Shown piece after piece: positions 1 through 9,472 of a stretch of 51,131 nt of DNA; the first letter of the stretch is position 1; each line of letters begins with the position of its first letter. The notes below the pieces were generated by a model that saw only the letters and a program-made list of their open reading frames with translations, was not told the DNA's origin and made no database searches. Origin of the DNA: Verrucomicrobiota bacterium (GTDB lineage Bacteria > Verrucomicrobiota > Verrucomicrobiia > Opitutales > UBA2995). The translations under genes were made by a program, and so were the position numbers. The stretch spans positions 1-51,131 of the forward strand of contig JAQBYJ010000032.1 in assembly GCA_027622555.1 (NCBI GenBank), in the 5' to 3' direction.

Positions 1-1
1 C

Positions 2-1480
2 GACCAGTCGTTTCCGCATGCCAGTGCCTATGGCAGTGACTGGGTCAATACTCCGGGATTCGACCGGGTGGCGGAGATGGGGCTGCTGTTTAACCGTGCG
101 TACACGCCGAATGCCAAGTGTGCGCCATCCCGGTCGATTATTCTGACCGGCCGACTTTCGTGGCAACTCGAGGCAGCAGTAAATCACGTCGTCTTTTTCC
201 CTGATAAATTTAAAACCTGGATGGAAGCTCTGGGTGATGCCGGTTATATCACCGGGTTTACCGGTAAAGGGTGGGGGCCGGGTGATCCTGGAACTCTGCA
301 TGGCAAACCACGGGAACTTACCGGGCCTTTGTATATTGGGAAAACGGAACCTGCTCCAGCAAAGGGTATCAGTAATAAAGACTACGCAGGCAATTTTGAA
401 TCGTTTCTCAATCAGCGGGATGAAAATAAACCGTTTAGCTTTTGGTATGGAGGCCATGAGCCGCATCGGCGGTATGAATATGGTTCTGGTGTAGCTAAAG
501 GCGGAAAGTCATTGGGCGATGTGGCCCGCGTTCCCGGCTACTGGCCGGATGATGAGATCGTTCGCAACGATATGCTCGACTACGCGTTTGAGGTCGAACA
601 TTTCGACCGGCATCTGAGCAGAATGCTTCATTCGTTGGATCACCGTGGCCTGTTGGAGAACACAATTGTAATCGTGACCTCGGACAATGGTATGCCATTC
701 CCGAGGTCAAAGGGGAACAACTACGAAATTTCCCATCACCTGCCTTTGGCCATTTCCTGGCCTGCGGGAATAAAGAATCCGGGTCGGCAGGTGAACAGCC
801 TGGTCAGCTTTATTGATTATGCGCCGACCATACTGGAGGCGGCCGGTGTTACTACCGAAGAAATAAGTATGCAGCCAATAACGGGGAAAAGCCTGTTTCC
901 TATATTTAAGGATGAGGTCTCTACCCCTGAAAGTTTCCGGGAGTTTCTGTTGGTTGGAAAAGAACGCCACGATGCCGGTCGACCGCATAATCAGGGATAT
1001 CCTATTCGCGGTATCATCAAGGGTGATTTCCTGTTTTTACGCAACTTCGAGATTGATCGTTGGCCGTCTGGAAATCCGGAAACGGGCTACCTGAATACGG
1101 ATGGGGGTGCCACCAAGACTTTGATTCTAAACCACGGTAAGAATCCGGAGACCATACACTGGTGGATGACCAATTTTGGAAAACGGGTGTCTGAAGAATT
1201 CTATAATCTGAAGCAGGATCCGGATTGTATTGTGAATCTGGCTGAGAGTGGAGACCAAACCATCAAGCGCGACATGGCTGCAAAGATGTATTCACTTCTT
1301 ACCCGCCAGGGCGACCTCCGTATGTTCGGAAAAGGTCGACAATATGAAGACTATCCGTTTTCTACCCCAGCTCAGCAGAATCTCTATGAGCGCTACATGG
1401 CTGGGGAGCCAATCGAAGCCGGCTGGGTCAATCCTTCGGACTTCGCGGTGCAGCCTTCGGATCTGATAAAAAAGAACTGA
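2..1480 (+). CDS. Sulfatase, 5' truncated by window edge (resembles heparan N-sulfatase group)
   Basis: Reading frame 2 is open from the first bases, and the residues before the first ATG ([14 protein letters not shown]...) already look like sulfatase, so the true start lies outside the window. The sulfatase signature CAPSR lies at visible residues 40-44; its Cys (codon at 119-121) would be converted to formylglycine, the catalytic residue that attacks sulfate esters. A later TSDNG motif (around nt 680) supplies metal ligands. The segments [12 protein letters not shown] and [10 protein letters not shown] recall N-sulfoglucosamine sulfohydrolases, so the substrate may be an N- or O-sulfated glycan; this is family resemblance only. 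The signal peptide, if any, is not visible. Activation would need a formylglycine-generating system, and a radical-SAM candidate is at 10622-11869. A HAD gene follows 27 bp downstream. Confidence 0.93.
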   Translation, partial: DQSFPHASAYGSDWVNTPGFDRVAEMGLLFNRAYTPNAKCAPSRSIILTGRLSWQLEAAVNHVVFFPDKFKTWMEALGDAGYITGFTGKGWGPGDPGTLHGKPRELTGPLYIGKTEPAPAKGISNKDYAGNFESFLNQRDENKPFSFWYGGHEPHRRYEYGSGVAKGGKSLGDVARVPGYWPDDEIVRNDMLDYAFEVEHFDRHLSRMLHSLDHRGLLENTIVIVTSDNGMPFPRSKGNNYEISHHLPLAISWPAGIKNPGRQVNSLVSFIDYAPTILEAAGVTTEEISMQPITGKSLFPIFKDEVSTPESFREFLLVGKERHDAGRPHNQGYPIRGIIKGDFLFLRNFEIDRWPSGNPETGYLNTDGGATKTLILNHGKNPETIHWWMTNFGKRVSEEFYNLKQDPDCIVNLAESGDQTIKRDMAAKMYSLLTRQGDLRMFGKGRQYEDYPFSTPAQQNLYERYMAGEPIEAGWVNPSDFAVQPSDLIKKN

Positions 1481-1507
1481 GGAGCCGAGTCTCCACATTT
1501 TTCCGGG

Positions 1508-2161
1508 ATGTCCAAGCTGCGCGCAATATTTTTCGATTTTGATGGTCTGATGCTGGACACAGAGTATGCTTGCTTTGCCGGTTGGCAGGCTGTGTTTCAG
1601 TCCCATGGGTTTGAGTACCGGTTAGAGGAGTTTCAACGAATAATAGGGACCGATGAGAATCCGAGAGCGTTGCTCGAGGAAAGAGTGGGTTGCAGTTTAG
1701 ACTGGGAAAAGATTGAGCCGGAACGTCGTGAGGTGGAAACGAAGTTTGGTCTTGATATGGCAATAAAGCCAGGAGTTATGGAACTGGTCCACGATGCCAG
1801 GACCCGGGGTTGGATCTGTGCGGTGGTGTCGAGTTCACCGCACTATTGGATAAGAGGGCATCTGGAGCGATGCGAGGTGATCGAGCATTTCGATGGATTT
1901 ATTTGCCGTGGGGATGCACCGAAGGCCAAGCCTGCCCCTGATCTTTATCTCGAGGCACTTCGACAATTCAACCTAACCGGTAGTGAAACTGTGGCCTTGG
2001 AGGATTCGCACAACGGATCCCTTGCAGCCAAACGCGCCGGCATTTGGTGCGTGGCCGTTCCAAACGATATTACACGTTCCATGGATTTTTCCCATTCTGA
2101 TTTAATTACCGAAAAGCTGGAAGAACTCACGCTCGACTCTCTGGTCCAGCGATTTGGGTAG
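1508..2161 (+). CDS. HAD-superfamily hydrolase, beta-phosphoglucomutase/phosphatase type
   Basis: A 217-aa protein of subfamily I HAD phosphohydrolases, which act on small phosphorylated metabolites in the cytoplasm. Motif I is DFDGLMLDTE with nucleophile Asp10 and general acid Asp12. Motif II is VSSS near residue 107, the motif III Lys lies in PKAKPAPD near 140, and motif IV is ALEDSHNG near 160. A helical cap domain lies between motifs I and II. The family cannot be narrowed to one substrate from the sequence; beta-phosphoglucomutase-like or sugar phosphatase activity is most likely. The gene lies 27 bp after the sulfatase stop and is probably cotranscribed with it. Confidence 0.88.
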   Translation: MSKLRAIFFDFDGLMLDTEYACFAGWQAVFQSHGFEYRLEEFQRIIGTDENPRALLEERVGCSLDWEKIEPERREVETKFGLDMAIKPGVMELVHDARTRGWICAVVSSSPHYWIRGHLERCEVIEHFDGFICRGDAPKAKPAPDLYLEALRQFNLTGSETVALEDSHNGSLAAKRAGIWCVAVPNDITRSMDFSHSDLITEKLEELTLDSLVQRFG

Positions 2162-2231
2162 GGCCATTGCTTCCAGCAATGCCGTCGTATACGTACTAAG
2201 ATGCCTTGTTCGGCCAAATCTGGCTTTGCCT

Positions 2232-4142
2232 CTACAATTTCACTTTGATTTTGGTCGCTGTAGGTTTGAGCCCGGATTTCTTAAATGCATCCGGGCGATC
2301 TTTCCCGGCTTTTACTGTGTATCTTCCATCCGAATAGACTTTCGGCAGGAAGGTGTTTCCCTGGATGCGCACAGTATAAAGGATTTCTTTAGTTTTGTCG
2401 TTCACGACTTGGACTACTGGATCGTTTTCCTCAAAGACGAGTTCGGGTAAGTAACCGTAAACTTTGCGACCGTCGTTGTCCTCTGTGCGGATGGTGATTG
2501 GCCAACCCGGATATTGGGAGGCTTTTGATTTCTTAACATCGCCGAATCGCGGCCAGCATTCAAAAGTGATCGTACGCGTCGGCTTGTGGAACCGTGCAAT
2601 GCCATAACCATCTTCCAGGTTGGTCTCTCCCCCTTGTTCTGAAAGTTCTCTTGCTTCGCCCATGGAAACGAAGTCCGGGTTTGCATAGGCATGCATCGTC
2701 ATTTTGTTTTGCAGACCATCCAAATAATCTCCGGTCCATTCCAGTTCATTGTCAATGGGATCACCGGAACCGGCTTCACCGTTTTCCGGCCACCACCAAC
2801 GTCCATAGATGGTGTTGACAATCGCTGGATTGGTGAATCCGAATGGTCCATCGCGGAAGTTCTCAATTCCATGCTGTACCACTACCGCCAGGTGTTGGTC
2901 GCCACAAAGATGGGGTGCCCAGGCGCGTCGGATGGCTTCCAGGGCTTTGTTGCGACCGGTTTGAGGCCAGGCGTTGCTGTCCAAGTCTGCCAGAAGGCGC
3001 CCTTCGTCAGCGCTTCCGTGCAAATGTACCGCACCGGTAAACGCAGTTTGCGACAGAACCGCTTTCATTTCTGCTCCCTCCCAGTTTTGGGACCATTCAT
3101 TTAGAAAGTGTAGTTGCCGGTCACCCAATAGTTTCAAGCCCGGTACATCTACATCGGCAGGATTGTAGCTATTGTCATTAATATGGTCCGGACGTGGTCC
3201 CATCGATGGGATCTTTCCTTTGGGGCCACTTTTGAATTTACGGTCTTCAAGCACCGCAAAGCTAACGCCTCCAACCTTAACGTCGGTATAATAGACGCCA
3301 ATGCCTTGCGCAATAGGGGTTGGATCAAATGCGTCGGGCAGGTGCCAGGTTTCTTGCGCCTCCACCATTTTAATATATTGGTGCGGATAGTAATAGCCTC
3401 CGGAATTTCCAGCTGGGCTGTCTGCAACGATACCTCCTTCACCCCACACGTTACCCTGACCAATATCGTGATCGTCGAGAATAGTGATCGTTGGGCGGTC
3501 CCTGATGACATCGCGGAACTGCCAGCCAAATAACAGCCAGGCAAACGTGTTTTCCTGGTGGTCATAGCTTTGGTCTCCAGCAAAGAAAAGCAGGTCAGGA
3601 TCTTGTGCACGCAAGTTCGCTACGATAGAAGCACGATCACCCCGGTCGTGACGGGAATTACAGGAAAGTGAACCCACGACGATTTCTTGTTTATTGATGG
3701 GGTCCTTGCGGATAAGTCCTTCGAATACGGATCCTTGGCTGTGGGAAACACGATATTCCATATCTTTCGAACCGTCCCAATTTTCCACGCGAAAGTGAGC
3801 ATACCACCCGGGGTAGTTGACCTTGGTTGTTTTGGACATCTTCCACTTTCCATTCTCTTTGAATTCAAGCGAAACCTCGCGATCTTCGCCCGGTTTCAGA
3901 GGGAACAACTGGGCTGTCATTTTCAGGACTCCGTCCTGTTGAGTATAAAGGGCGAAGCATATGACTTCGTCTCGTTCCACTCTGACGAATTCATCCAAAA
4001 ATCCATTGGCCTCGCGGTCCCAGATGTCTTCACGCGTTGCGTAGTCCAGCTTTTCGCCCCGTTCGCCAGGGAACGCAGATTGTGCAGAGGCACTGGTCCA
4101 AGAGAGCAGGACGCCAAGAAACAGGAAAAAGTAGTTCTTCAT
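2232..4142 (-). CDS. PhoD-like alkaline phosphatase/phosphodiesterase, exported
   Basis: A 636-aa protein starting with a clear Sec signal peptide (about residues 1-20, cleavage near ASA-QS). It carries the metallophosphoesterase signatures of the PhoD family: GDQSYD and LDDHDIGQG as metal-binding segments in the first half, and CGDQHLAVVVQHG in the second half. PhoD enzymes hydrolyse phosphomono- or diesters outside the cytoplasm with Ca/Fe centres; the substrate here is unknown. It is convergent with the sulfatase-HAD pair, with a 70-bp gap. The start is supported by the signal peptide beginning at the first Met. Confidence 0.9.
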   Translation of the reverse strand: MKNYFFLFLGVLLSWTSASAQSAFPGERGEKLDYATREDIWDREANGFLDEFVRVERDEVICFALYTQQDGVLKMTAQLFPLKPGEDREVSLEFKENGKWKMSKTTKVNYPGWYAHFRVENWDGSKDMEYRVSHSQGSVFEGLIRKDPINKQEIVVGSLSCNSRHDRGDRASIVANLRAQDPDLLFFAGDQSYDHQENTFAWLLFGWQFRDVIRDRPTITILDDHDIGQGNVWGEGGIVADSPAGNSGGYYYPHQYIKMVEAQETWHLPDAFDPTPIAQGIGVYYTDVKVGGVSFAVLEDRKFKSGPKGKIPSMGPRPDHINDNSYNPADVDVPGLKLLGDRQLHFLNEWSQNWEGAEMKAVLSQTAFTGAVHLHGSADEGRLLADLDSNAWPQTGRNKALEAIRRAWAPHLCGDQHLAVVVQHGIENFRDGPFGFTNPAIVNTIYGRWWWPENGEAGSGDPIDNELEWTGDYLDGLQNKMTMHAYANPDFVSMGEARELSEQGGETNLEDGYGIARFHKPTRTITFECWPRFGDVKKSKASQYPGWPITIRTEDNDGRKVYGYLPELVFEENDPVVQVVNDKTKEILYTVRIQGNTFLPKVYSDGRYTVKAGKDRPDAFKKSGLKPTATKIKVKL

Positions 4143-4376
4143 AGAGTTCTATTCAGTAATCAGAGTATTCGGGTATTCAATGATCCTATTGCCTACAGGA
4201 TGCATCGCTTCGTCTGCAATGGTTAATTGAAAGACAGTGAAGGATGCCCACCTTTGCTTTGCTACGTCACACTGCTTTCTTCAGTTCTCATCTTCCGGAG
4301 TGTACGCAGAAAGACCTTAGAATGATAGTTGGTTGCCAGGGTATTTGGCACTATTGAGACCTGTTTTATCCTGTGA

Positions 4377-4634
4377 TTAAAAATGCCTTCGTGCAAATTC
4401 ACGGCCAGATCCTGATTTAAGATAAGATTCAAATGCATGCGCTTTGTTTTTACTTCGAAATCTAACAGCCGTTTCGATTAACCAGGGACGGAACTTTGAA
4501 GTATGAGAAACCTCACCGTTATTGTGCTTTTTCAGTCTCGCGTTGAGGTCAGTTGTGAATCCGGAATAGTGTCGGTCTTTGTCAGACTCACTGACCAGTA
4601 TGTAGACGTAGTAAAATTGAGGATCTAATGGCAT
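4377..4634 (-). CDS. GIY-YIG nuclease domain protein (small, UvrC-type fold)
   Basis: An 85-aa protein consisting of a single GIY-YIG domain: YYVYILVSESD at the N-terminus followed by HYSGFTTDLNARLKKHNNG, with the conserved Tyr, Arg and Asn in place. Stand-alone domains of this size are common in bacteria and are usually annotated as putative endonucleases; their role is not established. The longer open frame reaches 4862 but would run through the tRNA gene. I therefore chose the Met at 4634, which gives the usual family length; Met at 4649 is an alternative. Confidence 0.82.
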   Translation of the reverse strand: MPLDPQFYYVYILVSESDKDRHYSGFTTDLNARLKKHNNGEVSHTSKFRPWLIETAVRFRSKNKAHAFESYLKSGSGREFARRHF

Positions 4635-4782
4635 TTCGAGCCAAAGCATTAATTTTGAGCTCGATTGTGTCCAGTTTTTGATAAAATCAAGAGTCCGCAA
4701 AATGGCTTGCCAAGCCGTAGTCTTGGAGAGGTGAGTTGATAGCGGGAAAGTCCGCCTTCGCCATGAATGGGCTACGGCGTGA

Positions 4783-4819
4783 CATCCTCCGCATAGCGCT
4801 CCGCTCCAAGCGAAGGATG
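4783..4819 (-). repeat. Imperfect inverted repeat abutting the tRNA 3' end
   Basis: The arms CATCCTCCGC and GCGAAGGATG pair with a single mismatch around a 17-nt GC-rich loop, just downstream of the tRNA-Val CCA end on the minus strand. There is no T-run, so it is not a typical intrinsic terminator. It may be an intergenic repeat or a processing structure. The neighbouring GCGAAGG-like words (near 4755) suggest a dispersed repeat family, which cannot be tested inside this window. Confidence 0.4.
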
Positions 4820-4894
4820 GTGGGAGATGGCAGATTCGAACTGCCGACCCCTTGCGTGTCATGCAAGTGCTCTAACCAACTGAGCTAATCCCCC
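4818..4894 (-). tRNA. tRNA-Val(GAC): tRNA-Val (anticodon GAC)
   Basis: A 77-nt cloverleaf on the minus strand. The acceptor stem is GGGGGAT/ATCTCCC (one G-U pair) and the D-arm is TTAGCTCAGTTGGTTAGAGC. The anticodon stem CTTGC/GCAAG closes the loop ATGACAC, giving anticodon GAC (valine). The T-arm is GGCAG-TTCGAAT-CTGCC and the discriminator A and CCA are encoded. Confidence 0.95.
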
Positions 4895-5247
4895 GGATTC
4901 AGTAAGGGGTATGAAGGAAAAGAAGAATGCGGTGTTGGCAAGTTAAAATGGAGGTCATTCTTTCATTGAATCAGTAAGTTAAAAAGTCCTGCTGGCAGAT
5001 TGGTTCGCCAGTGCTGGGTCCTTCGGACTCAGTTTTGCGAAGTGCCCATATCCGTTGTGTTCCGTCAAACTGCCGACCCCTTGCGTGTCATGCTAGGGCT
5101 CTAACCAACCGAGCTAATCCCTCTCAGAAAATGGATATGAAGACATGGCAGAAAAGGAGCTTAAAAGTCAAAAGCAGGATACTTGTTCTATGTGTAATAA
5201 ATACTTGGATTCTTCGGGCGTTTTCCTAAAGCTGGCGCTCACCTAAA
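4895..5247. other. Gene-free stretch between tRNA-Val and recN
   Basis: About 350 bp without a supportable protein gene. It contains the decayed tRNA-Val copy at 5064-5123 and the recN leader. A 72-codon open frame at 5011-5229 crosses the tRNA remnant and has no family features. Confidence 0.7.
5064..5123 (-). pseudogene. Decayed partial copy of tRNA-Val
   Basis: On the minus strand GAGGGATTAGCTCGGTTGG begins a sequence that follows the intact tRNA-Val 170-bp away. It shares the identical stretch GCATGACACGCAAGGGGTC including the GAC anticodon loop. The copy is broken: the anticodon stem has an A-A mismatch (CTAGC/GCAAG), the T-arm reads GGCAGTTTGACGG and cannot fold, and the 3' acceptor strand and CCA are missing. 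It is either a truncated duplication or a scar of integration at the tRNA. Confidence 0.8.
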
Positions 5248-6921
5248 ATGATTCAATACCTTCATATTCAAAACTTGGCTTTAATGACTGAGACTTCTCT
5301 GGATTTGGAGGCTGGATTTACTGTGGTGACGGGTGAGACGGGTGCCGGAAAATCGATCCTGCTTGGAGCACTGAGCATGTTAGCTGGAAATCGTGTAGAT
5401 AAGACCGTTATCCGTCAGGGTGAATCGGCTTGTGAGGTTGAAGCTGCTCTTGTTTTTCCAAGCTCTGATAAGATAAACACCTTTCTCGAAGACAATGGCC
5501 TTCCTCCATGCGAAGAAAATGTGTTGCTTCTGCGACGCTCGATTAGTCGAACGAAGATGGGAAAGGTATTTATCAACGGGAAACTTTGCACGCTTTCACT
5601 ATTGTCGAAGTTAGGTACGTTCTGGATCGATTTTCATGGTCCGGGTGAGCCGCAGAAACTCTTTGATTGGCAAAACCAGCTTGAGTTACTCGATAGTTAT
5701 GCGGGGTCGGTTATGGAAGTAGCCGTTTACCAGGAACTTTTTTCAGAATGGAAATCCCTGCTTCGGCAAAAGGAGGAAATCCAGAATCAATCGCAGCTTT
5801 CTGAAGATGAATTGGCCTATTACCAAAGCCAGATGGAGCAGATCGATGCGGTCGACATTATTTCAGAGGCGGCTATTGAGGCTTTGGAAAGTGACTATAA
5901 TGTTGCCAGTCAAACGGCTGATCTGGCGCAACATCTTTTACAGGTCGAAGAAGGTCTGAGCGGAGATGATGGAGTTATTTCCAAACTAGGCAGATTGGTG
6001 TTAACTTCCCGGCAAATTTCGGAAATCGACAAACGCACTGCTGAACTGACCGTTCGCTTGAACCAGGCAGTGGTTGAGTTGGACGATATCAATAGTGAGT
6101 TTTTTCAAATACGTCGTAAGACGGACTTTGACGAAGTTGAAATCGCCGCCTTTCAAAGGCGGATGGAAAAGTGGTTGGATGTAAAACGAAAATTCGGTCC
6201 GTCGGTTAAGCAGGTTATAGAAAACCGTGAGCGCCTTTCTTTGCGCATTGAAATGCAAGCGGACATTGAAGGCACGCTCGGGAAACTAGACAATTTGATT
6301 AAACGCAAGGAAGCAGAGCTGCTCGAAGCCGGAACTAATCTACGTGCGAAGCGTGAGAAGGCTGCCACTAATCTCGCTAAAGAAACGGCATCTTTACTTG
6401 ATTCCCTTGGGTTTAAGAAAGCACGCTTTGACGTAATAGTTTATGCCGAAAATGCTTTTCGCGAACATGGCAACTCCCGCTGCGAATATGTATTTTCAGC
6501 TAACCCTGGGCAGGAGCCTTTACCGCTTAACAAAATTGCTTCCAGTGGTGAAATTGCCCGGGTGATGTTGGGGCTGAAAACCATTTTGGCCAAGCTCGAT
6601 GATACTCCTGTGTTGGTGTTCGACGAAGTAGATGCGAATGTAGGAGGCGAGATTGGGACTGTAGTGGGAGATCGTTTGGCTGCTCTATCAGATGAGCACC
6701 AGGTATTTTGTGTGACCCACCTGCCCCAAGTGGCGGCCAAGGGGAAACAGCATTTTCTGGTTGATAAAATTCAAACCGACGATGATACGAAAGTATCTAT
6801 CGAACCAATACACGAAAACGAAGCCGCTCGGTTGGATGAGTTGGCTCGAATGTTGGGTAGTCGACGTTCAAAAGTTGCTCAAACACATGCAAGAGAGTTG
6901 CTTGGCCTTCCCTCACTATAA
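5248..6921 (+). CDS. recN: DNA repair protein RecN
   Basis: A 557-aa SMC-like ATPase that acts in recombinational repair of double-strand breaks. The Walker A motif GETGAGKS is at residues 29-36. A long coiled-coil middle region runs about residues 150-375, the ABC signature is the ASSGEIARVMLGL segment near 430, and Walker B is VLVFDEVDANVGG near 457. The length matches RecN. The start fits the conserved N-terminal MIQYLHIQNLAL. It is followed 9 bp later by a small exported protein, possibly in the same transcript. A LexA-like operator was not evident to me. Confidence 0.96.
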   Translation: MIQYLHIQNLALMTETSLDLEAGFTVVTGETGAGKSILLGALSMLAGNRVDKTVIRQGESACEVEAALVFPSSDKINTFLEDNGLPPCEENVLLLRRSISRTKMGKVFINGKLCTLSLLSKLGTFWIDFHGPGEPQKLFDWQNQLELLDSYAGSVMEVAVYQELFSEWKSLLRQKEEIQNQSQLSEDELAYYQSQMEQIDAVDIISEAAIEALESDYNVASQTADLAQHLLQVEEGLSGDDGVISKLGRLVLTSRQISEIDKRTAELTVRLNQAVVELDDINSEFFQIRRKTDFDEVEIAAFQRRMEKWLDVKRKFGPSVKQVIENRERLSLRIEMQADIEGTLGKLDNLIKRKEAELLEAGTNLRAKREKAATNLAKETASLLDSLGFKKARFDVIVYAENAFREHGNSRCEYVFSANPGQEPLPLNKIASSGEIARVMLGLKTILAKLDDTPVLVFDEVDANVGGEIGTVVGDRLAALSDEHQVFCVTHLPQVAAKGKQHFLVDKIQTDDDTKVSIEPIHENEAARLDELARMLGSRRSKVAQTHARELLGLPSL

Positions 6922-6930
6922 CCAGTTTAT

Positions 6931-7623
6931 ATGAAAACTAATATGATGATTCGAATTCTTTGCCTTCTTCTTTGTTTTTCTTTCCTCAATTCTCTATCTG
7001 CCCAAAGGGGTGGTGGACTTCCCAAGCATATTGTAAAGCCGAACACCAGCGACCTGGTTAAGCTCAATGTCTACGCTGACAATTGGTTTATGTTGTATAT
7101 CAATGGTAAACTGGTCGCTACAGATTCTATTGAATTCATGCCTCACAACATCATTTCAGTCGATGTGCTTCCTGAATTTCCGATGACGGTTGCTGTCATG
7201 GCTCGAGACAATGCCGACGCCATTACCGGTAAAGAGTACGAGCATGTTCAAATTGGGGACGGAGGATTTATTTTAAAATTGGGCGATGACGTGGTCAGTA
7301 ACTCTAGCTGGAAGGCGAAATGCTTTTTCTTTGGTCCGATGGAGGGTGAAAAAGAAGTCGTGAAACATATCCCGATTCCGGAAGACTGGTTTGAGGTTGA
7401 ATTCGATGACAGTGATTGGGCGTCCGCGACTGAATTTGAAGAAGCGATTGTGCGCCCGCCACAACCCTTTCGCGAATACGACTTTGAAGGTGCCAAGTTT
7501 ATTTGGACAAATGATCTCGATCTTCACAACACCGTCATTTTCAGAGCAAAGATCGAGAAGCCCGGTTGGAAGGCTCGTTGGAACACTGGCACGCCGGCAA
7601 GGCGGGTAGAGGATATAAAGTAG
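6931..7623 (+). CDS. Exported protein of unknown function, galactose-binding-like
   Basis: A 230-aa protein with a signal peptide (about residues 1-24, ending LSAQ). The mature part is beta-rich. A central segment, NVYADNWFMLYINGKLV, and a later DSDWASATEF segment resemble the galactose-binding-like beta-sandwiches that accompany secreted enzymes in Planctomycetes and Verrucomicrobia. No catalytic motif is seen. It lies 9 bp after recN and converges on ychF with a 13-bp gap. I do not recognise a named family. Confidence 0.8.
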   Translation: MKTNMMIRILCLLLCFSFLNSLSAQRGGGLPKHIVKPNTSDLVKLNVYADNWFMLYINGKLVATDSIEFMPHNIISVDVLPEFPMTVAVMARDNADAITGKEYEHVQIGDGGFILKLGDDVVSNSSWKAKCFFFGPMEGEKEVVKHIPIPEDWFEVEFDDSDWASATEFEEAIVRPPQPFREYDFEGAKFIWTNDLDLHNTVIFRAKIEKPGWKARWNTGTPARRVEDIK

Positions 7624-7636
7624 AGTCCTCCAAGAT

Positions 7637-8740
7637 TCAGGTGTTGAACCTGAAGAGAGTCACATCTCCATCTTTGAATACGTATTCTTTCCCTTCCAGG
7701 CGGTAGCGTCCGGCTTCCCGTGCGGCTGCAGTACTTCCCGCTGCAACAAGATCCTCGTAGGAAACCACCTCAGCTTTGATGAAGCCTTTTTCGAAATCGG
7801 TGTGGATCGCAGCGGCAGCCTGAGGGGCTTTGGTATTCTGGGTAATGGTCCAGGCCCGAACTTCCTGTACTCCTGCGGTAAAGTAAGTCATCAGTCCCAA
7901 TAAATCGTACGCTGCCCGAATCAGGCTGGAGACACCCGAATCGGTCACGCCAAAATCGGCTAGAAATTCTTTGCCTTCCTCCTCACTTAAATCAATCAGT
8001 TCGGACTCCAGACGTGCACTGATACTCACACACTCTGCCCCATGGTGATCGGCTGCGTATTTCTTAACCTGGGTAACGTAAGGATTCGCTTCCGGATCCA
8101 GCAAGTCATTCTCAGCCACGTTTGCTGCGAAAAGGGTTGGTTTGGAAGACAAGAGGAAAAGTTGTTTCAAAAGCACTTTTTCCTCATCTGTCATTGGCAA
8201 CGTTAGCGCAGGTTTTCCATCATTTAAGTGGGGAAGAAGTCTCTCGATCAGATCGACTTCGGCTTTGGCTTCTTTATCCCCTCCCCGGGCCATCTTTAAG
8301 GATTTGTGGTGTTTCTTTTCAGCGGATGCCATGTCCGCCAAAATGAGTTCGGCATTGATAATCTCAATATCCCGGATCGGATCCACGCCTCCCATGGTAT
8401 GAATGATGTCGTCGTCATCAAAACAGCGGACGACCTGAATGATGGCGTCACATTCCCGGATATTGGCGAGAAATTGATTTCCCAAACCCTCGCCTTCGCT
8501 GGCTCCTTTTACCAAACCGGCGATATCTTTAAATTCAATCGCCGCGGGTATAATGACATTGGTGTTGGCAATTTTGGAGAGCACCTCCAAGCGGGCATCG
8601 GGTACTTGGACTACTCCTACGTTGGGCTCAATAGTACAGAAGGGGTAGTTGGCCGATTCAGCCTTCCGCGTTCGAGTAACCGCGTTAAAGAGTGTGGATT
8701 TTCCCACATTGGGTAGGCCAACGATTCCTGCTTGAAGCAT
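7637..8740 (-). CDS. ychF: Redox-regulated ATPase/GTPase YchF (OLA1 family)
   Basis: A 367-aa Obg-like P-loop protein binding ribosomes and preferring ATP in studied members. The N-terminus [18 protein letters not shown] carries the P-loop. An [18 protein letters not shown] switch segment follows, and the C-terminal TGS-like domain ends [19 protein letters not shown]...GDVTLFRF. The open frame extends 32 codons upstream, but the family starts at the Met at 8740. The gene is divergent from rpsP. Confidence 0.95.
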   Translation of the reverse strand: MLQAGIVGLPNVGKSTLFNAVTRTRKAESANYPFCTIEPNVGVVQVPDARLEVLSKIANTNVIIPAAIEFKDIAGLVKGASEGEGLGNQFLANIRECDAIIQVVRCFDDDDIIHTMGGVDPIRDIEIINAELILADMASAEKKHHKSLKMARGGDKEAKAEVDLIERLLPHLNDGKPALTLPMTDEEKVLLKQLFLLSSKPTLFAANVAENDLLDPEANPYVTQVKKYAADHHGAECVSISARLESELIDLSEEEGKEFLADFGVTDSGVSSLIRAAYDLLGLMTYFTAGVQEVRAWTITQNTKAPQAAAAIHTDFEKGFIKAEVVSYEDLVAAGSTAAAREAGRYRLEGKEYVFKDGDVTLFRFNT

Positions 8741-8894
8741 GTTTTTCGGTGTTAAATGGTGAAAATGTGTCGAAAATGAAGCGGAACAGCTAGAAAGGGC
8801 ACCTAGCCAAAGACAATAGCAAAGTTGTATTGACAAGCATTCGCGCTCGCATTGTTTTCTTTCTCCTTTTCCTAAAACCTATTTCTGAAAACAC

Positions 8895-9431
8895 ATGGCA
8901 CTTCGCATAAAACTAGCCCGTGGCGGTTCAGCCCACAACCCAGTCTACCGTATTGTGGTAGGGGAAGCTCGCGTAAAGCGTGATGGCAATTTTGTAGAGT
9001 GGATTGGTACCTATTCTCCTAAAGCGGCCCGCGGTCGGTTGAAAATCAACCTGGATCGTGCCGATTACTGGATGGGTGTTGGTGCAAAACCAACGGATAC
9101 CGTTCGCTCTCTCATCAACAAAGCTCGTCGCGAGCCTGCTGTCGAAGAAGTTGCAGCACCTGCTCCGGTTGTTAAAGCGGCAGCACCTGTCGCTGTTGTT
9201 GAAGAAGCAGCACCGGTTGCCGTCGAAGAAGCTCCCGTAGTTGAAGAGGCGGTTGTGGAAGAAACACCGATAGTTGAAGAAGTTCCCGCTGCTGAAGAAG
9301 TGGCTACTCCCTTTGAGGCCGAAGCGTCTGCTGAAGAAGCGGTTGTTGAAGAGGCTCCTGAAAAGGCTACCGAGGCTGCTGCTGCTGAGGAAGAAACTCC
9401 TGCTGCAGAGGAAGAAAAGAAGGACGCTTAG
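8895..9431 (+). CDS. rpsP: 30S ribosomal protein S16 with a long acidic C-terminal extension
   Basis: Residues 1 to about 80 are a canonical S16 (MALRIKLARGGSAHNPVYRI, then GTYSP and an ADYWMGVGAKPTDTVRSL segment), a 30S assembly protein. The remaining ~95 residues are a low-complexity tail of Ala, Glu, Val and Pro with repeated VEEA/VEEV units, nearly doubling the usual length. The tail is strongly acidic, unlike a ribosomal protein core. It is the first gene of rpsP-trmD-rplS. Confidence 0.95.
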   Translation: MALRIKLARGGSAHNPVYRIVVGEARVKRDGNFVEWIGTYSPKAARGRLKINLDRADYWMGVGAKPTDTVRSLINKARREPAVEEVAAPAPVVKAAAPVAVVEEAAPVAVEEAPVVEEAVVEETPIVEEVPAAEEVATPFEAEASAEEAVVEEAPEKATEAAAAEEETPAAEEEKKDA

Positions 9432-9472
9432 GCTGTCCTGATTAAATCAACTCGCCGAATCCACGGCATCAT

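Noticed and set aside
5011-5229. 72-codon plus-strand frame before recN
   Set aside because: It runs through the tRNA remnant and has no recognisable content.
7636-7654. TTCAGGT/ACCTGAA hairpin between the recN operon and ychF
   Set aside because: Only 7 bp, lies in the ychF 3' end and has no T-run on either strand.
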